Positions 11,188-23,332 of a stretch of 64,000 nucleotides of DNA are shown piece after piece. Source of the stretch: Tubulanus polymorphus. Lineage: Eukaryota > Nemertea > Palaeonemertea > Tubulaniformes > Tubulanidae. A program made the position numbers and the translations under genes. The stretch lies in contig NC_134026.1 in assembly GCF_964204645.1 (NCBI RefSeq), positions 11,308,450 to 11,372,449 on the forward strand, given 5' to 3'. Position 1 is the stretch's first letter. Each line of letters starts with the position of its first letter. Under the pieces are notes generated by a model, which did not search any database, was not told the origin of the DNA, and saw only the letters and a program-made list of their open reading frames with translations.

Positions 11188-12054
11188 CATGGCAAGGGAT
11201 ATGAATTTTTTCCAGACCCCAAACTAGGTGCTTTGCAGCTTGTCTTCGTAAATGTTATGATAAATTCAGGTAAAAAATTCTTCGAGGAATTTTCGTTGTA
11301 AAGATGAAGGTCGAATTCCAGACTTGAAAATATCGTCATATCCAGGAAGTTGCACGGAGTCCGGATGCGGTTTAATAAAAAAAATACTGATCGTCCCTGA
11401 ATGTAAATTCACCCGAATCCTCGTTCGGTCTGCTGCTGTAGTTCCCCTATAAAAGATAAAATGTCAATTACTTATTGATGGTATCGCAGCGTTAAATAAA
11501 ATGACAGCCCAAAATAACAGCATGGCGAAGCTGTTAAATGTTTGACTGTAGTGAATTTCAACCACAATAATAACCTTTAATTTGGTCTTCTAGACAACTT
11601 TTCACAACTCTGTGAATGTAGCGTACAGACGTGGCAGGTCCTTGTGACGAATGTCTTGATATTTTCTGTTGAAATGATGACACTGGGCAAGTTCAGTTAT
11701 CATTGTCGAAGATGTTTAATAATTTGTGTGGGCAATGGACTTTCTAAGGCCCCGGTGACTAGTAAATTGTTTCTAAATATAAGCGCCACTGCATTTTGCT
11801 GACGGCATCGCCGTATCAGCCCGGCTGCCCTCATTGATAATAATAGGTTACATATTTTATTAAACAAAGAAGGAATTTGATTTGGGGAAATACATTCCTC
11901 GAGAAATATAGCTTTCCGCGGCTTGCATTTGCTGGAGTGGAATTACATCAGAAATGGATAATATATTGTCGGATTTCTTTATGTTGTGTATCATCGCCTT
12001 ACCAAAAGTATGCAGTTACGCAGCGATCACGATAGGTAGAACACAATATCCGTG
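11188..12054. other. no gene recognised
   Basis: Mixed-composition sequence between the CACTA element and the Penelope-like element. I see no supported coding exon, RNA gene or clear repeat. Confidence 0.5.
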
Positions 12055-14160
12055 TTGACGCGATGAGGAGAGAATCCCACAATGATAATAAAAAGTCCGA
12101 AAATGAAACTTCGAGATAGTAGTTTATTTCAACGTTTCGACTATATCCTAATAGTCATCTTCAGGAATAATGAGATACTACAGAAATTATGAGATATATA
12201 TACAATCCAGAGACAAAGTGACTAATTCAAGTAATCAGAGATGATACAAACTTACTAAAGGAAAATTAACGTAGAAACAGTTACACGCTAAAATAGATTA
12301 AAGGGAAGCAAACTAAGGGGTGATTATAAACAACAATAGTGAGTATAAATATAAATTAAACTTAAAGTCAGTAGTAAAAAGAAAGACAAACTAGGGGGCA
12401 CTTAAATTAAAACAAAGGTGAATACAAGTTAAGTCAGAGACGAAATTGATGAGAGAACAAATAACAAATAATCAAAGGGGAAATCAAGTGTTGAGTTTAA
12501 CCAGTTTACAGAGGAATTTTGATATAAGTTTATTATGGGGTGAAAAACCATTGTTAAGGTTTACAACGTTGTTCGAATTTTCAATAATTAATGCAGATTC
12601 CAAAATATGTCTTCTAGTTTTATCGCTGCAAGGGTAAATTAATTCAGCATTAGCAAAATCAAAATTGTGTGAAGTCTGAAAAACATCGCTCTCAGCAACT
12701 CCGCTTTCAGGTTTAAAGTTTTTTACATCTAATTTATGCTCTTTTATGCGTTGATTAAGATTCCGACCTGTTTCTCCTATATATACTTTGTCGCAAACTT
12801 TACAAGGTATTTTATAAATTCAACAGTTTAGGGATTCGGTTTTCGGTTTGTTGTTAATCAATATGTTACTAAGTTTATTATTGTATTTAAAGATAAGTTG
12901 TTTATTTAGTGACCGAAGAGAAACTTTAGAATTCTCGAGGAAAGGTACATACGGTACAATGATAGGCTGTTTATCGGTAGCCAACGTAGGAGTTCTAAGG
13001 TTGTTATTTCTAAAATGCGTAGTACGAGCTTTAAGTAGAGCTTTTTTCAATAGGAAATCGGGGTAGGCAAGTTTTTTGAGAGATTGGTAAATATGGTGAA
13101 TTTCATCGGGTAGAAATGAGGGGTCGCAAATTCTCAAAGCGCGAAGAAATAATCCTTGAGCTAAACCGAGTTTAATATCCGGAGAAGTAAAAGAGAAGTA
13201 ATGGAGGTAGGATTCAGCGTTGGTAGGTTTCCTATAAACCGCGAATTTCAAAAAGGATCCACAGTTAAAAATCAAAACATCCAGAAAAGGTATTTTACTA
13301 TTAGATTCCCATTCATACGTAAAAGCCAGAGACGGGTAAAGGGAGTTTAAATATATAAGAAAGTTATCAACATTGAAGTCAAAGGGAACCAAAGCCAGAA
13401 CATCGTCAACATATCTGAGCCAGATTTTAGGGTGAATATCAGTGTAAAGTCGCAATATTTCAGATTCAACATGTTCTAGGAATAAATTAGCTAGAATAGG
13501 ACTAAGAGGATTTCCCATAGCGATACCGAATGTCTGTTCGTAAAAACAATTGTTGAATTCAAAAAAGGAGTCCGTCGTACAAATAGAGATAAGGTCGATG
13601 ATACAATCCGTAGGAATGCCGAAGTTAATGTTAAGTGGTGGTAATCTGCGTTTTAAGAAATCAAGAGTAGGTCCAAGAGGAACATTGGTAAAAAGGGAAG
13701 TAACATCAAATGATATAAATTTGTCGTTGCCAGGGATAATATTCTTAATACGTTCAAGTAAGTGTTGATTATGGCGAAGGTGCGACGGAGAGAACGAACC
13801 GAGCACCGGAGATAACTGTTTCGCGAGAAATTTAGATAACCGGTATGTAGGAGAATTACAATTGGAGACTATAGGGCGCAGTGGAACATTATCTTTATGA
13901 ATTTTAGGCAATCCATAGATATATGGTAAAGAGGGAAGACGTGAATGGAACTTATTCAGAGTTTCTTTAGCGGAGGGGAAACGTTTAATAATATCCGAAA
14001 GACTTCTGTTGAAATTAGCTTGCATACGAGGAAGAGGATTCGATTTAAGTTTCTTATAAACACCAGGATTATCCAAGAGAGATTGCATTTTAACATTATA
14101 ATTATCCAGATCTAAAATCACAATCTTGCCACCTTTATCAGCCTTAGATATTTTAATAGT
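12055..14160 (-). mobile_element. Penelope-like retroelement, 5'-truncated
   Basis: Read on the minus strand, the element enters abruptly in the reverse transcriptase region at about 14160. It runs through RT and GIY-YIG and ends at about 12055 with the same terminal sequence as at 262-400. The hammerhead-like core lies at 12133-12164 (minus), with an intact GAAAC. The sequence beyond 14160 does not continue the protein. Only the 3' part of the element inserted. Confidence 0.85.
12484..14160 (-). pseudogene. Penelope-type reverse transcriptase / GIY-YIG protein (truncated, one stop)
   Basis: The RT part has KADKGGKIVILDLDNY, the PYIYGLPKIHK motif, ISFDVTSLFTNVPL (motif A), GIAMGNPLSPILANLF (motif B), RYVDDVLAL (catalytic YVDD) and IPFLDVLI. 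These are diagnostic of Penelope-like RTs. It ends at a TGA (12820-12822). The next codons continue IPCKVCDKVYIGETGRN and NQRIKEH, the GIY-YIG endonuclease with Cys motif that normally follows RT in one protein, to a stop at 12484. The N-terminus is missing, and the first residues of the open frame upstream of KISKADKGG are not part of the element. Function in life: RNA-templated copying primed at an endonuclease nick. Confidence 0.85.
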
Positions 14161-14312
14161 CTTTACGCAGCGAGCCGTAATTCCCCAACGAGCCGTCCAT
14201 TGACGATGACATGTGTACGTCACCGTTCTGTTTTTTGTTTTCTTCTGAAATATGACAATAAACGTAATTATTTATGCATAGCATTACGACTATAAAGACC
14301 ATTACAGGTATC

Positions 14313-14700
14313 AAGGGGTCCAGGGACACCATGCCCACTTGGGAAGTGGTTTCAAATGCTCATCATTGTTACATTTTCAATATTCAACGCACCCTGGTGA
14401 GTATACAAAAAAACAAATACCTTGAAACTCACCACAAATATAGAACATTTTATGAGCTACAACATTGCAGTGAATTGTGGAAAAAATATGCCTAGGTACC
14501 AATATAATATATAAATACTAAGTTAGTCTACTATTTTACTATTCAAAGCCCCCTTGTGACCATACACAAAAACCAATTTACAAATTTACAAACAAGCGCT
14601 ACAAATTTGCAATTGATCGTGGTAAATATGCATAGATACCAATATAATATGGAGAACTAATTTGTCGTACTTTTCAACGCTCCCTGCAGACCATAGAGGC
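14313..14700 (+). repeat. dispersed repeat (GGTCCAGGGACACC family), about three sub-units
   Basis: It starts GGGGTCCAGGGACACCATGC. It then carries sub-units of about 150 bp beginning near ATTCAACGCACCCTGGTG (14381), ATTCAAAGCCCCCTTGTG (about 14541) and a decayed third near 14675. It is noncoding. Confidence 0.7.
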
Positions 14701-14923
14701 CCACGGGCATTATACCTTCATGACGCAATAGAAGAAATATAGCTGCATAGCAGCGATAACGGGTTTCTGCCTAATTGGTTCTTATGTCGAACTGGGAAGC
14801 GTACGAAGATTCGAAGATTTCATCGAAATAATTCTAGCCCATAACATATGACTATTGCCAAGAAGCGCAACCTGGGTCAACATTATGCTGGATATGTGGA
14901 TATTAGGTGTCCATTTTTCAAAG

Positions 14924-15646
14924 CATCGAAGCAATACAGTCCAACTTGTTTATGTCTCAGATGGAGCGCGCGCGGCAGGGCCGTCATTATATTGCTGACT
15001 CATCCAAATTACACTTACACAGCACAAGGTTTTTCAGTGTGTAAACTCCGTCGAATTCGGCATTATAGGACAGTGAGGAATTGAATTTTAGCCACCTGAG
15101 CCTTTGGCTTGATTCGAGCAAAAGACCTTAAATGACTTCACAGAATTTGATTATGAGTCTAGGATTTTCTAAATATTTGAAGAATGCTTTCTCTGGTTTT
15201 GAGATCATTTAAAATTCACTCCTGAATACATTAGTAAAAAATTAGTCAAATGGATTCTTATTTTATTGAAAGAAATTCTACTGAACACAGATTTTGAAAT
15301 GAATTATGGGTCGATTGATTCAGACGAAATAATTACAGCTAAATCAACTGACGATCAACAAGGTGGAGTTTTCATTCATCTTCGGATAATCTGTCTACCC
15401 CTGATGATACAAGCATTTTGGCGACATCTTTTGAAACCTCAACGCTTTATCTGCGTGCGTCAATTAGTCAGCCACAGTCGATTTTCATGCCATCTGACCT
15501 CTTTCCACCTGTAATGAAGCAATCTAATGTAAGAAGTACTCAGTTATGTAATATAATAGAGGAGTGAAAGAGAGTATAATAAATATTTAAATCGTGCGTT
15601 TGTCATGAAACATCTATTACTACTGTCTCGCAGAGCATAGACACCC
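14924..15646 (+). repeat. direct long repeat, copy 1 (with 25091-25762)
   Basis: This stretch matches 25091-25762 along nearly its whole length, from CATCGAAGCAATACAGT to GAGCATAGACACC, with scattered substitutions and small gaps. Both copies hold short open frames (about 80 aa) that do not agree after the first stop. The sequence is more likely a noncoding repeat or a gene relic than a gene. No terminal repeats or protein family were recognised. Confidence 0.7.
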
Positions 15647-16562
15647 ACCGTTAAGCCTTAAATGCAAATTCAGGTGCAAATTGTAAAACTAACAATAAAA
15701 GGTTGATATCAGAAGCAATATAATAGGGGTGGGTTCAGGGAAACCATGTCCAAGTGATAAAAACATTCAGTAATTATCTATTTTCAAATTAGACTGCAGC
15801 GCGTTTGAGGAAGTAAATCTTGAATATATGCAATTGCTTTTCTATAGATTAAGGAAGCTAAAATTCCATGCACCATTTGGTTAAAGTGATCATGACCCAA
15901 TATATGATTTAAAAAGCGAGTGCAGGAAGAAAATTAACAATAAACTATGCCAGGAAATTCAAACAAGAATTAGACATATAAATATGGATAACTAAACGAA
16001 CAATAAATGATGTTTTTCGGATTTCTAAATCAGATTTATAGTCCAAGGCATCAGGTTTACTGTTTACACAAAAGACACATAAATGCATAAAATCTTGACA
16101 CCTTTACAAGGAATGATATTCCTTCATTACCTTGATAGGAGAAACTGTATTGTGAAACTGTATCTAAATGTACAAATTTTCCAAACTCTTCATGAAATAT
16201 AACTACTGGTATATTCTTATATCGGTAACTCCATTTTTTCTTTTATCATTATTAGACAGATTTGATGCATTTTAGAAGTGACGCCCTATTAAGTGCACAT
16301 CCATTACGTACATGTAAACACAACAAAGAAGATAGAAGATTGATAGCGGTTGATGGACTACCGTGCAGATCAGTTTTTGAGTGATGATAGATAACAAATT
16401 ATAACATGATACATTTCATACCACACACTTTTACCTTAAAAATCACCAAATCTGGAATTGATTGAAAATATTAATTATCCTAACTAAGAGTTATAGCAAA
16501 TTTTGTAGCCTGAAACATACAAGAAATATATAGACGATTTATATATGAGGCTTTGAACTTAC
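15647..16562. other. no exon recognised
   Basis: AT-rich sequence containing a decayed copy of the dispersed repeat start (GGTGGGTTCAGGGAAACC near 15727). The missing 3' exons of the MULE gene at 16563-19176 might be expected here. I could not find its SWIM zinc-finger exon. Confidence 0.4.
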
Positions 16563-19176
16563 TCATTGTATCTGTCTGGAAGGAAATGGTTCACCAGAAT
16601 ACAGATCATATCCGTAATTTTTTTATCTTTATGCTTTTGGAGGTATGAATATTTAAATATCTTATTCTGCCTTTCAATCCCATTGTTAGTGTTGACACTG
16701 GCCAGAAATCGATCTTGGCGAAAAGCATCTACCCACCTCTGTAATTTGTAGAGAATAAACATTAAACTAGGGGGCTCAGGAACATCATGCCCACTTGGGG
16801 AGTGGTTTGAAATGCTAAAAAATCTGACAATTTCAATATTCAACACCCCATGGTGACCGTACCATGGTGACCATACACTAAAACAAATGACCTTGAACTC
16901 ACCAAAATCATAGAAAATGTCATGAGCTATAATTCTGCAATTGATTTTGGCGAACAACAATGGCTACCAGTCGGCCACCTTGGTTCTGACCGGGCCAGTT
17001 TTTTGGGCTGAACATGTGTCTAGGGTTGTTACACGTGTAACCAAAATATCAAGACAATCCATTGAAGTGTCCTCAAAACTTCCCAAAATAACTGGATTCC
17101 GGCTACGGACAAAAGGTGGATGTAAAGCGAACGCAATAGGCCACTGGGACATAAGTCCCAAATGTACTAAAAATTAGTACATGTAAAAGTTTTTTCTATA
17201 TAGTCGATAAATCCAAGAATGTACCTTCGCGTGTTTTAACCAGTACGTTTGAAAGTATTTCTGCAGTTTGGAGTTCTTGTTCCAAACTTCACTCTCTTTG
17301 AATTCTGCAAGGCGTTTTTCATATGTTTCCACATCAATAGAACAAGCAATTCTCCGCATAAAAGCTAAAACAGTAGCCTTATTTTCGGTCACCATATTTT
17401 CCTTCTTCGACGTCCACCTTTCCCACGCTTGCTCGCGATGGAAATCGCATATAAAAACCATACATCCTAAGTGAATACATCAGTAAAAGTAATATAAGCA
17501 TAATAAAAAATAAACATGTGGGTGCAGTACATGAGTGGAAATCAGAACGACATCTTACCGGGAAAAACTTCTTCAACTGCCTGTATTTCCTCTTCACAGT
17601 AATCCGACATGAAGTATGTGGGTGAAAAAGAAGGATTCCACTCTTTCAACATTTTGAGAGCATTAATGATGCTCTCTTTGCTTTCATTTTCAGTAATGAA
17701 TGTTCCGACAACGATGTAGTTGACATTGGTTTTTACCACCAAGAAGAATAGTGGCAAAGCATACTTTGTGGTGCGATATGTCGCATCGAGCAACACAAGC
17801 TCATTTCCATATCTTAGTAGTAGGCGTTTTTGCCACGCTGTTTGGTGTACAAAAAGAAATGGAATATGTTCACCATCATCGTTGGAAGAAGCCATTTGTA
17901 GAAAAAGGTTGTCGTCAGAATTCTTTTCCCATTCACTTAATTTTAATTTGAGGTTTTCCTGGTCGAGTTTTGACAACCTATAATCTGTTCGGAATTTATT
18001 TACATGGGTGCGGATTTGCTGTAATGTAGGGAAAAAACGTCGATTTGTCTTCTCGGGTGGCTTTTGTCCAGCAAACAACACTTGATTAACTAGAAAACGT
18101 AAATGGCGCTTGACCTCATTACTATCCGTTATACCTTCTTCTACGAGCTCGCGTATATTACTCACAAGACGTTTGTCAATTACCTGGGCCATGCCTCCAC
18201 TCTGAAGATGAATAAACAATGGATAACGGATGTATGTCACATACCTCATTGTAGGGAACCACAAAAGCAAAATATGAAATTCATATACAGTACCACATAC
18301 CTCGCCAGTGACATGGTTTTTGTGTTCATCATCCTTAGGAAATCTTACATATATCCTACGTTCAGGGTTTCTTATCAACCCATTGGCTCTTAACTTTGCA
18401 GACCGCGTCACCATTTTAGATTTTGTGCATTTACCATCAATCTAGAATTGAGAAAAGAGAATTGATTAGGAAAGGCTGTACTAGTAGTAATGTAATCCAT
18501 GAAAATCAGACTCACGATACCTCATAACCAGGAAATTTAATTATTTCTCTGAGATGTATTTGAGCAGGACACCCGAGTTTCTTAGTATTCTGGATATGCA
18601 TTTTTCTTTTTACAAATGCATGATCTGACTTCAAAGCATGCTGAAATGAAACAAATGACACTAAAATAGGCGACCAAAATTTATCAATTAACAACTATGG
18701 ACTAAACTCACTTCTTGATTTTCATGATATCTCTGTTTAAAGGATACTTTCATATCTTTGCCATGTTGACAATCCATGAGTAATGTCCCACCAACAATAA
18801 ATGGTGTTCCATCATATTCAAGGCCAAGGGGCAATTTGCCATTCATAGAATCCTGCCAGAGTATCTTATGGTTTCCTGCGCTTGGATCTACAATACAGGA
18901 TCCCAAGAGATTTAGCAGTTTAGGTGCATGTGACAAAAATAGGCTGACTTACTTTTTCGCTGTAGTCCGTTGTACTTGTAGTTGTACTGTAGTAGGCCTA
19001 TGGCTATAAAACAGTTAAAAACCACGGTCCACGATGATACACGTACCTGTTCGACCAAAATTTGCTGTCTGCCTGACTTTGCAAAACTTTGTTAAGCTTT
19101 GTATCTCATATTCGCTGATAACATCAAGTACTCTTTCGAGAGATTTATAGTATCCGAAACGTTCGACATTCGACAT
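16563..19176 (-). CDS. CaRF-domain MULE transposase-like gene, seven exons, 3' end not found
   Basis: Minus-strand exons 19176-19047, 18947-18712, 18640-18521, 18441-18301, 18201-17559, 17466-17225 and 16738-16563 join in frame with GT-AG borders, giving about 562 aa without a stop. The exon-2 acceptor is the least certain. Exons 1-3 encode the N-terminal domain of proteins annotated 'calcium-responsive transcription factor-like' (EYEIQSLTKF, GTPFIVGGTLL, KKLGCPAQIHL). Exon 5 carries the MULE DDE core: LVLLDATYRTT (D), YFMSDYCEEEI (D). Exon 6 has CDFHREQAWERW, and exon 7 has NTNNGIERQN with the E. The gene ends at a donor (GA/GTAAGT, 16562), so one or more 3' exons are missing or lie further left. 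It is either a MULE transposon gene or a domesticated copy. No terminal repeats were seen. Confidence 0.8.
16770..17170 (+). repeat. dispersed repeat copy in intron 6 of the MULE gene
   Basis: It begins GGGGCTCAGGAACATCATGC and ends in a decayed form of the ACTTAAGTCCC palindrome (GGGACATAAGTCCC at 17147-17160). It shares the GGCCAGTTTTTTGGGCTG and CCCAAAATAACTG blocks with 31150-31410. It sits between the exons at 17225 and 16738 and so lengthens that intron only. Confidence 0.7.
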
Positions 19177-19440
19177 CGTTACAACCGCGAACTGAACTTT
19201 ACTTCCGCGTACGTCACGGTTTGTTTACTTCCGGTATATTCAGAACATGCGCAGTGCGAACCTAACTGTGGCCGGTAGAAAAAATCGCTTACCAAGATTT
19301 AAAGATTTCTTGTCGCAAATCTCAATGTTCAGTGAAATGGCGGTGCGCAGTGGGAGACCCCTTTTGCGCGTAATCTCAAACTCAAGCGGGCACAGATCAG
19401 TCGTCAGGAATGATATTCGAAACATTTTAACGCAGGCTTA
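19177..19440 (-). promoter_or_regulatory. CpG-rich promoter of the CaRF/MULE gene
   Basis: Directly upstream of the first ATG (19176) lie two ETS-type sites (ACTTCCGC 19201-19208 and ACTTCCGG 19227-19234, each GGAAGT on the gene strand) with a CRE-like ACGTCAC (19211-19217) between them. Further up are CATGCGCAGTGCG (NRF1-like, about 19247) and AAATGGCGGT (YY1-like, about 19337). Such clusters are typical of TATA-less, broadly active animal promoters. Assignment is by motif only. Confidence 0.5.
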
Positions 19441-20240
19441 AACTGCAAATAACCCTATTTAACCTCTGTGAAAATTGGAAATATAGTTTTAAGAGATACT
19501 TAGATATTTTAAAATTAATAATATTGCGATTTCTTTTACGCACGGTTAAGATATGCGGTCCTTGGTTTCACATCGTCACTGTTCTCAATTGTTGCGTTCA
19601 AAAATTCCAAGAAACGCCAGCAAATATCTGCATTTCATTTCCTTTAAAATGGTGTATAAATTAATTTCATCGAGCAAGGGGCTGCAGAACTATATGATAT
19701 TCAATCTAAACTTATGTTTTAGAAATGAGCGCAAATCATCGAAACAATGGGGACCCTGAGGGACCGCCACAAAATGGCGCCTAGAAACTGGAAACGTCTT
19801 TATTATCAACGTGCATCTGAATATGTAATAGTCCTTGGTAACTTTCCGTTGCAGAGGGCATAGAAAAGATTTTGAAATTATTTAACTAAAATATTAATTT
19901 TATTTATGAAAAATAAACTATTATGGTCAGTACAAATTGTAAATGCCTAGTGTATTTTTAAGAACAAGCTTACATATCTTACAGAATACATCACATACAT
20001 CTGAATTTTATAAGTGATGGGTAAAAATCAACGTGTGACAGAAAAAAATGTAGTTAATTATGTAACAATATCGAAATATGTGCTCTCTTCTTAACAAATG
20101 GAGTGATACTCAATTAATCACATGGTCTGTATTAATAGATAGAACATACAAGTTGGATATTTATAAGTCGAAACATGTGAACAGATACCAAACATGAATA
20201 AACTTGTTTTACAAAACAAGAAAGTACATTTTGAACTTTT
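19441..20240. other. no gene recognised
   Basis: AT-rich spacer with short accidental open frames. CAAAATGGCGCC occurs near 19770. No exon or repeat boundary was seen. Confidence 0.5.
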
Positions 20241-20433
20241 GAATGGTCGAATCCCATTTATTCACAGTAACCTGTGATTTGGGGATTTTCGGAGCCATCC
20301 TTCTTGATGACGTCACTAACAAGTGGTCACGGCCGTACGCGTGCACTCATTTCTTTGAAAATCTAGCGAGCGGTGCCCGCACGCTTATCCGCGGAGCGGG
20401 ACCACGTGACTATATATATATATATACAAACGA
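20241..20433. other. CpG-rich segment ending in a (TA)n run
   Basis: CpG-dense DNA with a CRE palindrome TGACGTCA (about 20308) and an E-box CACGTG (about 20403), ending in TATATATATATATA at 20413-20433, where the LINE begins. CpG-rich sequence resumes right after the LINE (22739), so the element probably inserted into one CpG island. Confidence 0.45.
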
Positions 20434-22302
20434 ACTAAGCGCGCTGATCATCACGAACGTTACAAGAAATATCGCAACAGGTTGAATCGATTGCTTAAAG
20501 CTGCGCAGAAACAGCACTTCGCACGAGCATTAATTGTTGCGAAACATGACCTGAAAAAAACTTGGTCGATTCTAAACCAAGTTATCGGTAGCCCTAAAGA
20601 TAGAAATATATGCCCACAATTTAGAGACATAAATGGTGTAGACCTTGACCCTTCAGATGTAGCCAATTAATTCAATACTTTCTTTATTAACGTTGGTAGA
20701 AACTTAGCGGACAAAATTCCAACAACGGAAATCTCTCCCCTATCATACCTCCAACCCGATTCTTCAAATAACCTGTTCCTAGACCCAATTATTCAGGACA
20801 TTTTATATATTGTCAATAATTTGGATGCTAGTAAAGGTACTGGGCCTGAAGATATAAAACCTAAAATTGCTAAGTCTGCCATCTCTGAAATAATGGAACC
20901 ATTACTATACATCTTCAATAAGTCATATTCAACGGGGATAGTTCCCGACGCTCTTAAGATCGCCAAAGTTACCCCAATTCATAAAGGCGGTGATAAAAAT
21001 GAAATCACTAACTACAGACCTATATCAGTCCTTTCGTTCTTTTCTAAAATCCTAGAAAAAATTACCTACGCCCGTATAATATCCTTTGTTGATGATCATC
21101 ATATCCTTAACCCTCATCAATATGGCTTTAGGAAAAATTTATCTACGGAACTTGCACTGCTTGACTTTACAGATCATATCTCGAAACTGGTTGAAAATGG
21201 CCAATTCTCAATAAGTATTTTCATTGATTTATCGAAAGCTTTCGATACAATCGACCACTCAATTTTGATCCAAAAACTACACAGATTAGGCATAAGAGGC
21301 TTACCGAATGATTGGATTTAAAGTTATTTATCAAATCGTAAACAATATGTAGACTACAACAAATCTCCTTCCAGTTATCAGTCCATCTCGCACAGTGTCC
21401 CACAAGGTTCTATTCTTGGACCATTACTTTTTCTTTTGTATGTAAATGACATAATACATGTTTCTAAGTTATTCAAGTTTATACTGTTAACTGACGACAC
21501 GACCATTTCTTGTAACAACAAAGATCCTATAGAATTAATTCGTGCCGTAAACCGCGAACTGATAAAACTATCTACGTGGTTTAGAGCAAACAAACTCTCG
21601 TTGAATGTAAAGAAAACAAGCTACATGAAGTTTGGCAATTTTAGATTACCAGACAATACAGAAATCAGTATAGACAATCAACCTGTTGCTCATTCGTGCA
21701 CCAACAAATTTCTTGGTATGATTTTTGATGAAAACCTAAACTGGTCATCACATACTGCCTATACATCTGCCAAAGTTTCACGTGCTATTGGTTTATTGTT
21801 CAAAGCCCACAAATGTCTACCCCAGCCCATTTTGCCCACACTTTATAATTCCTTAGTTTTACCATATTTCCAATACTGCAACATTGTCTGGGGACGTACA
21901 TATCCAATCCGTCTACATCATCTTAGCATTCTACAGAAACGGGCTTTACGACTTGTATATAATGTACCTTACCTAGCACATTCGAGTCCACTCTTCAAAC
22001 TAGGCAATCACCTTAAATTAACTGACATCAATAAGCTCCAAACAGCAAGCTTCATTTTCAAGCTGACGTGCAACAAGGTACCTAATACCCTACGACATAT
22101 TCTTTCATATAGGTCTGGTCAGCAACATCATATTCTACGAAATGCCAATAATTTAAATATACCGCAACATCGCACCACTAAACGCTCGTTCTCTATTAGT
22201 ATAGCAGGCCCAAAGCTCTGGAATTCTTTACCAATCAACATCCGAAATAGTTCATCTCTTTATAGTTTCAAGCACAATCTCACGAAGCAACTCATTAATT
22301 AA
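20434..22302 (+). pseudogene. LINE reverse transcriptase (ORF2 fragment, broken)
   Basis: RT landmarks in order: IAKVTPIHKGGDKNEITNYR, SVLSFFSKILEKI, QYGFRKNLSTELALLDF, ISIFIDLSKAFDTIDHS (motif A), SVPQGSILGPLLFLLYVNDI (motif B) and LLTDDTT, where FADDT is expected (motif C). Then come a thumb and C-terminal region (LYNSLVLPYFQYCNIVWG, LQKRALRLV) to the stop at 22302. TAA codons at 20668 and 21319 interrupt the frame. With motif C altered it is unlikely to be active. Family is called from RT motifs only; CR1, Rex or Jockey-like clades are all possible. Confidence 0.85.
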
Positions 22303-22738
22303 CCTATTAATCAACATCTAAAATCTTGAGCAAACCAAAATACTATAAATGTGTAGAAATTTATTTTATGCAGAAATGCTTATCTTTTTAGGGATCTTAT
22401 CTCATTCGTCGAAATGGGAGGACTTTTCTATTCTTCTTAAATTATCCCGTTAATCAATAACAGTCTACCATCAATTAATCCCATGACTAGTTTATGCTAT
22501 AACATAGAATCTTGCATCCTTCTCATTATCCAAATAGTATCATTTCATCATTCTCAATCGTTCCTTCTTTTCATAATTGCATTTTTTTGTTATTTGCTCC
22601 AGGGCCTCGGCTTGACAAGCACTTAATGATTTCCGAGGTCCTGATGATTTTCATGCATTATACATAAACATTTTGTAACAATTATGTAATTATATTTGTA
22701 TCATGATAATCTTCAAATAAATCAAATCAAATCAATAT
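20434..22738 (+). mobile_element. 5'-truncated non-LTR retrotransposon (CR1/Jockey group)
   Basis: Homology begins in the linker between endonuclease and RT and runs to a 3' tail of repeated AAATC units (about 22715-22735). It lacks an endonuclease domain and 5' region. Clear flanking duplications were not found. Confidence 0.8.
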
Positions 22739-23332
22739 CAAACGCTGCGCCCCGCCCCCTTCGCGCTGAGAACTCGTGTTTACGGGCCTTAAACACTAGC
22801 ACTGAGTGTTGCTTATTCTCAGACCTTATAGAAATATCTTATTCACAGTCAGCAGAGACAGGTTCTAAAGATCATAGAGTGCATCCTCGCTTGCTAGGGG
22901 TCCAGTATCACTCCCGAACTCGCTTCCACCAGCCCCCTGGCCTCACGAAGCGTGATTTCATTACTGGCGCTGTTGCGCATGACGTCATATATCGATTTGC
23001 AAAATACTTCCTTGTTCGATAAAACGTTCGCTGATTGGTCCATTTAACGGGAAACCCAACAAAAGTCTACTGTCGGTTCGTTACAAGCGCTGTGATTGGT
23101 ACGACCGGATTCTGGTCGGCTAGTAACGACTCCAACGACTCGTGAGGTCAAGGCGTTCGGGGAACAGCTTTAGCGTAGTGGGTTCGAATCCCTTGACGGG
23201 TGAAGATGCATAGAGTGCATCGCTGGAGGGTTTCCGATCCATATAATTGAATTTGAATTGGTGCGGTGGCGCTCTCAATACTGAAGTTTTTGTCATTCCG
23301 AATTTTTCAGTCGGCGACGGACGTTTATCGTT
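22739..23332 (+). promoter_or_regulatory. CpG-rich promoter and 5' exon of a probable host gene
   Basis: GC-rich DNA with two inverted CCAAT boxes (CTGATTGGTCC at about 23031 and GTGATTGGTAC at about 23092). It is followed by a likely noncoding first exon ending at the donor TCGTT/GTAAGTGA (exon end 23332). It precedes the row of exon-like cassettes at 23968-24554 and the small coding gene. TATA-less architecture is inferred. Confidence 0.45.

Noticed and set aside
14153-14338. N-terminal extension of the Penelope RT frame
   Set aside because: Homology starts only at KISKADKGG; the earlier residues come from flanking DNA.
20243-20485. 80-aa frame across the CpG-rich segment and LINE start
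   Set aside because: It crosses the LINE border and a TA microsatellite; the LINE reads in another frame.
23150-23215. tRNA-like GGGTTCGAATCCC with flanking GTCAAGG/CCTTGAC
   Set aside because: A T-arm-like hairpin is present, but no A box, anticodon arm or acceptor stem of proper length; at best a SINE or tRNA relic.
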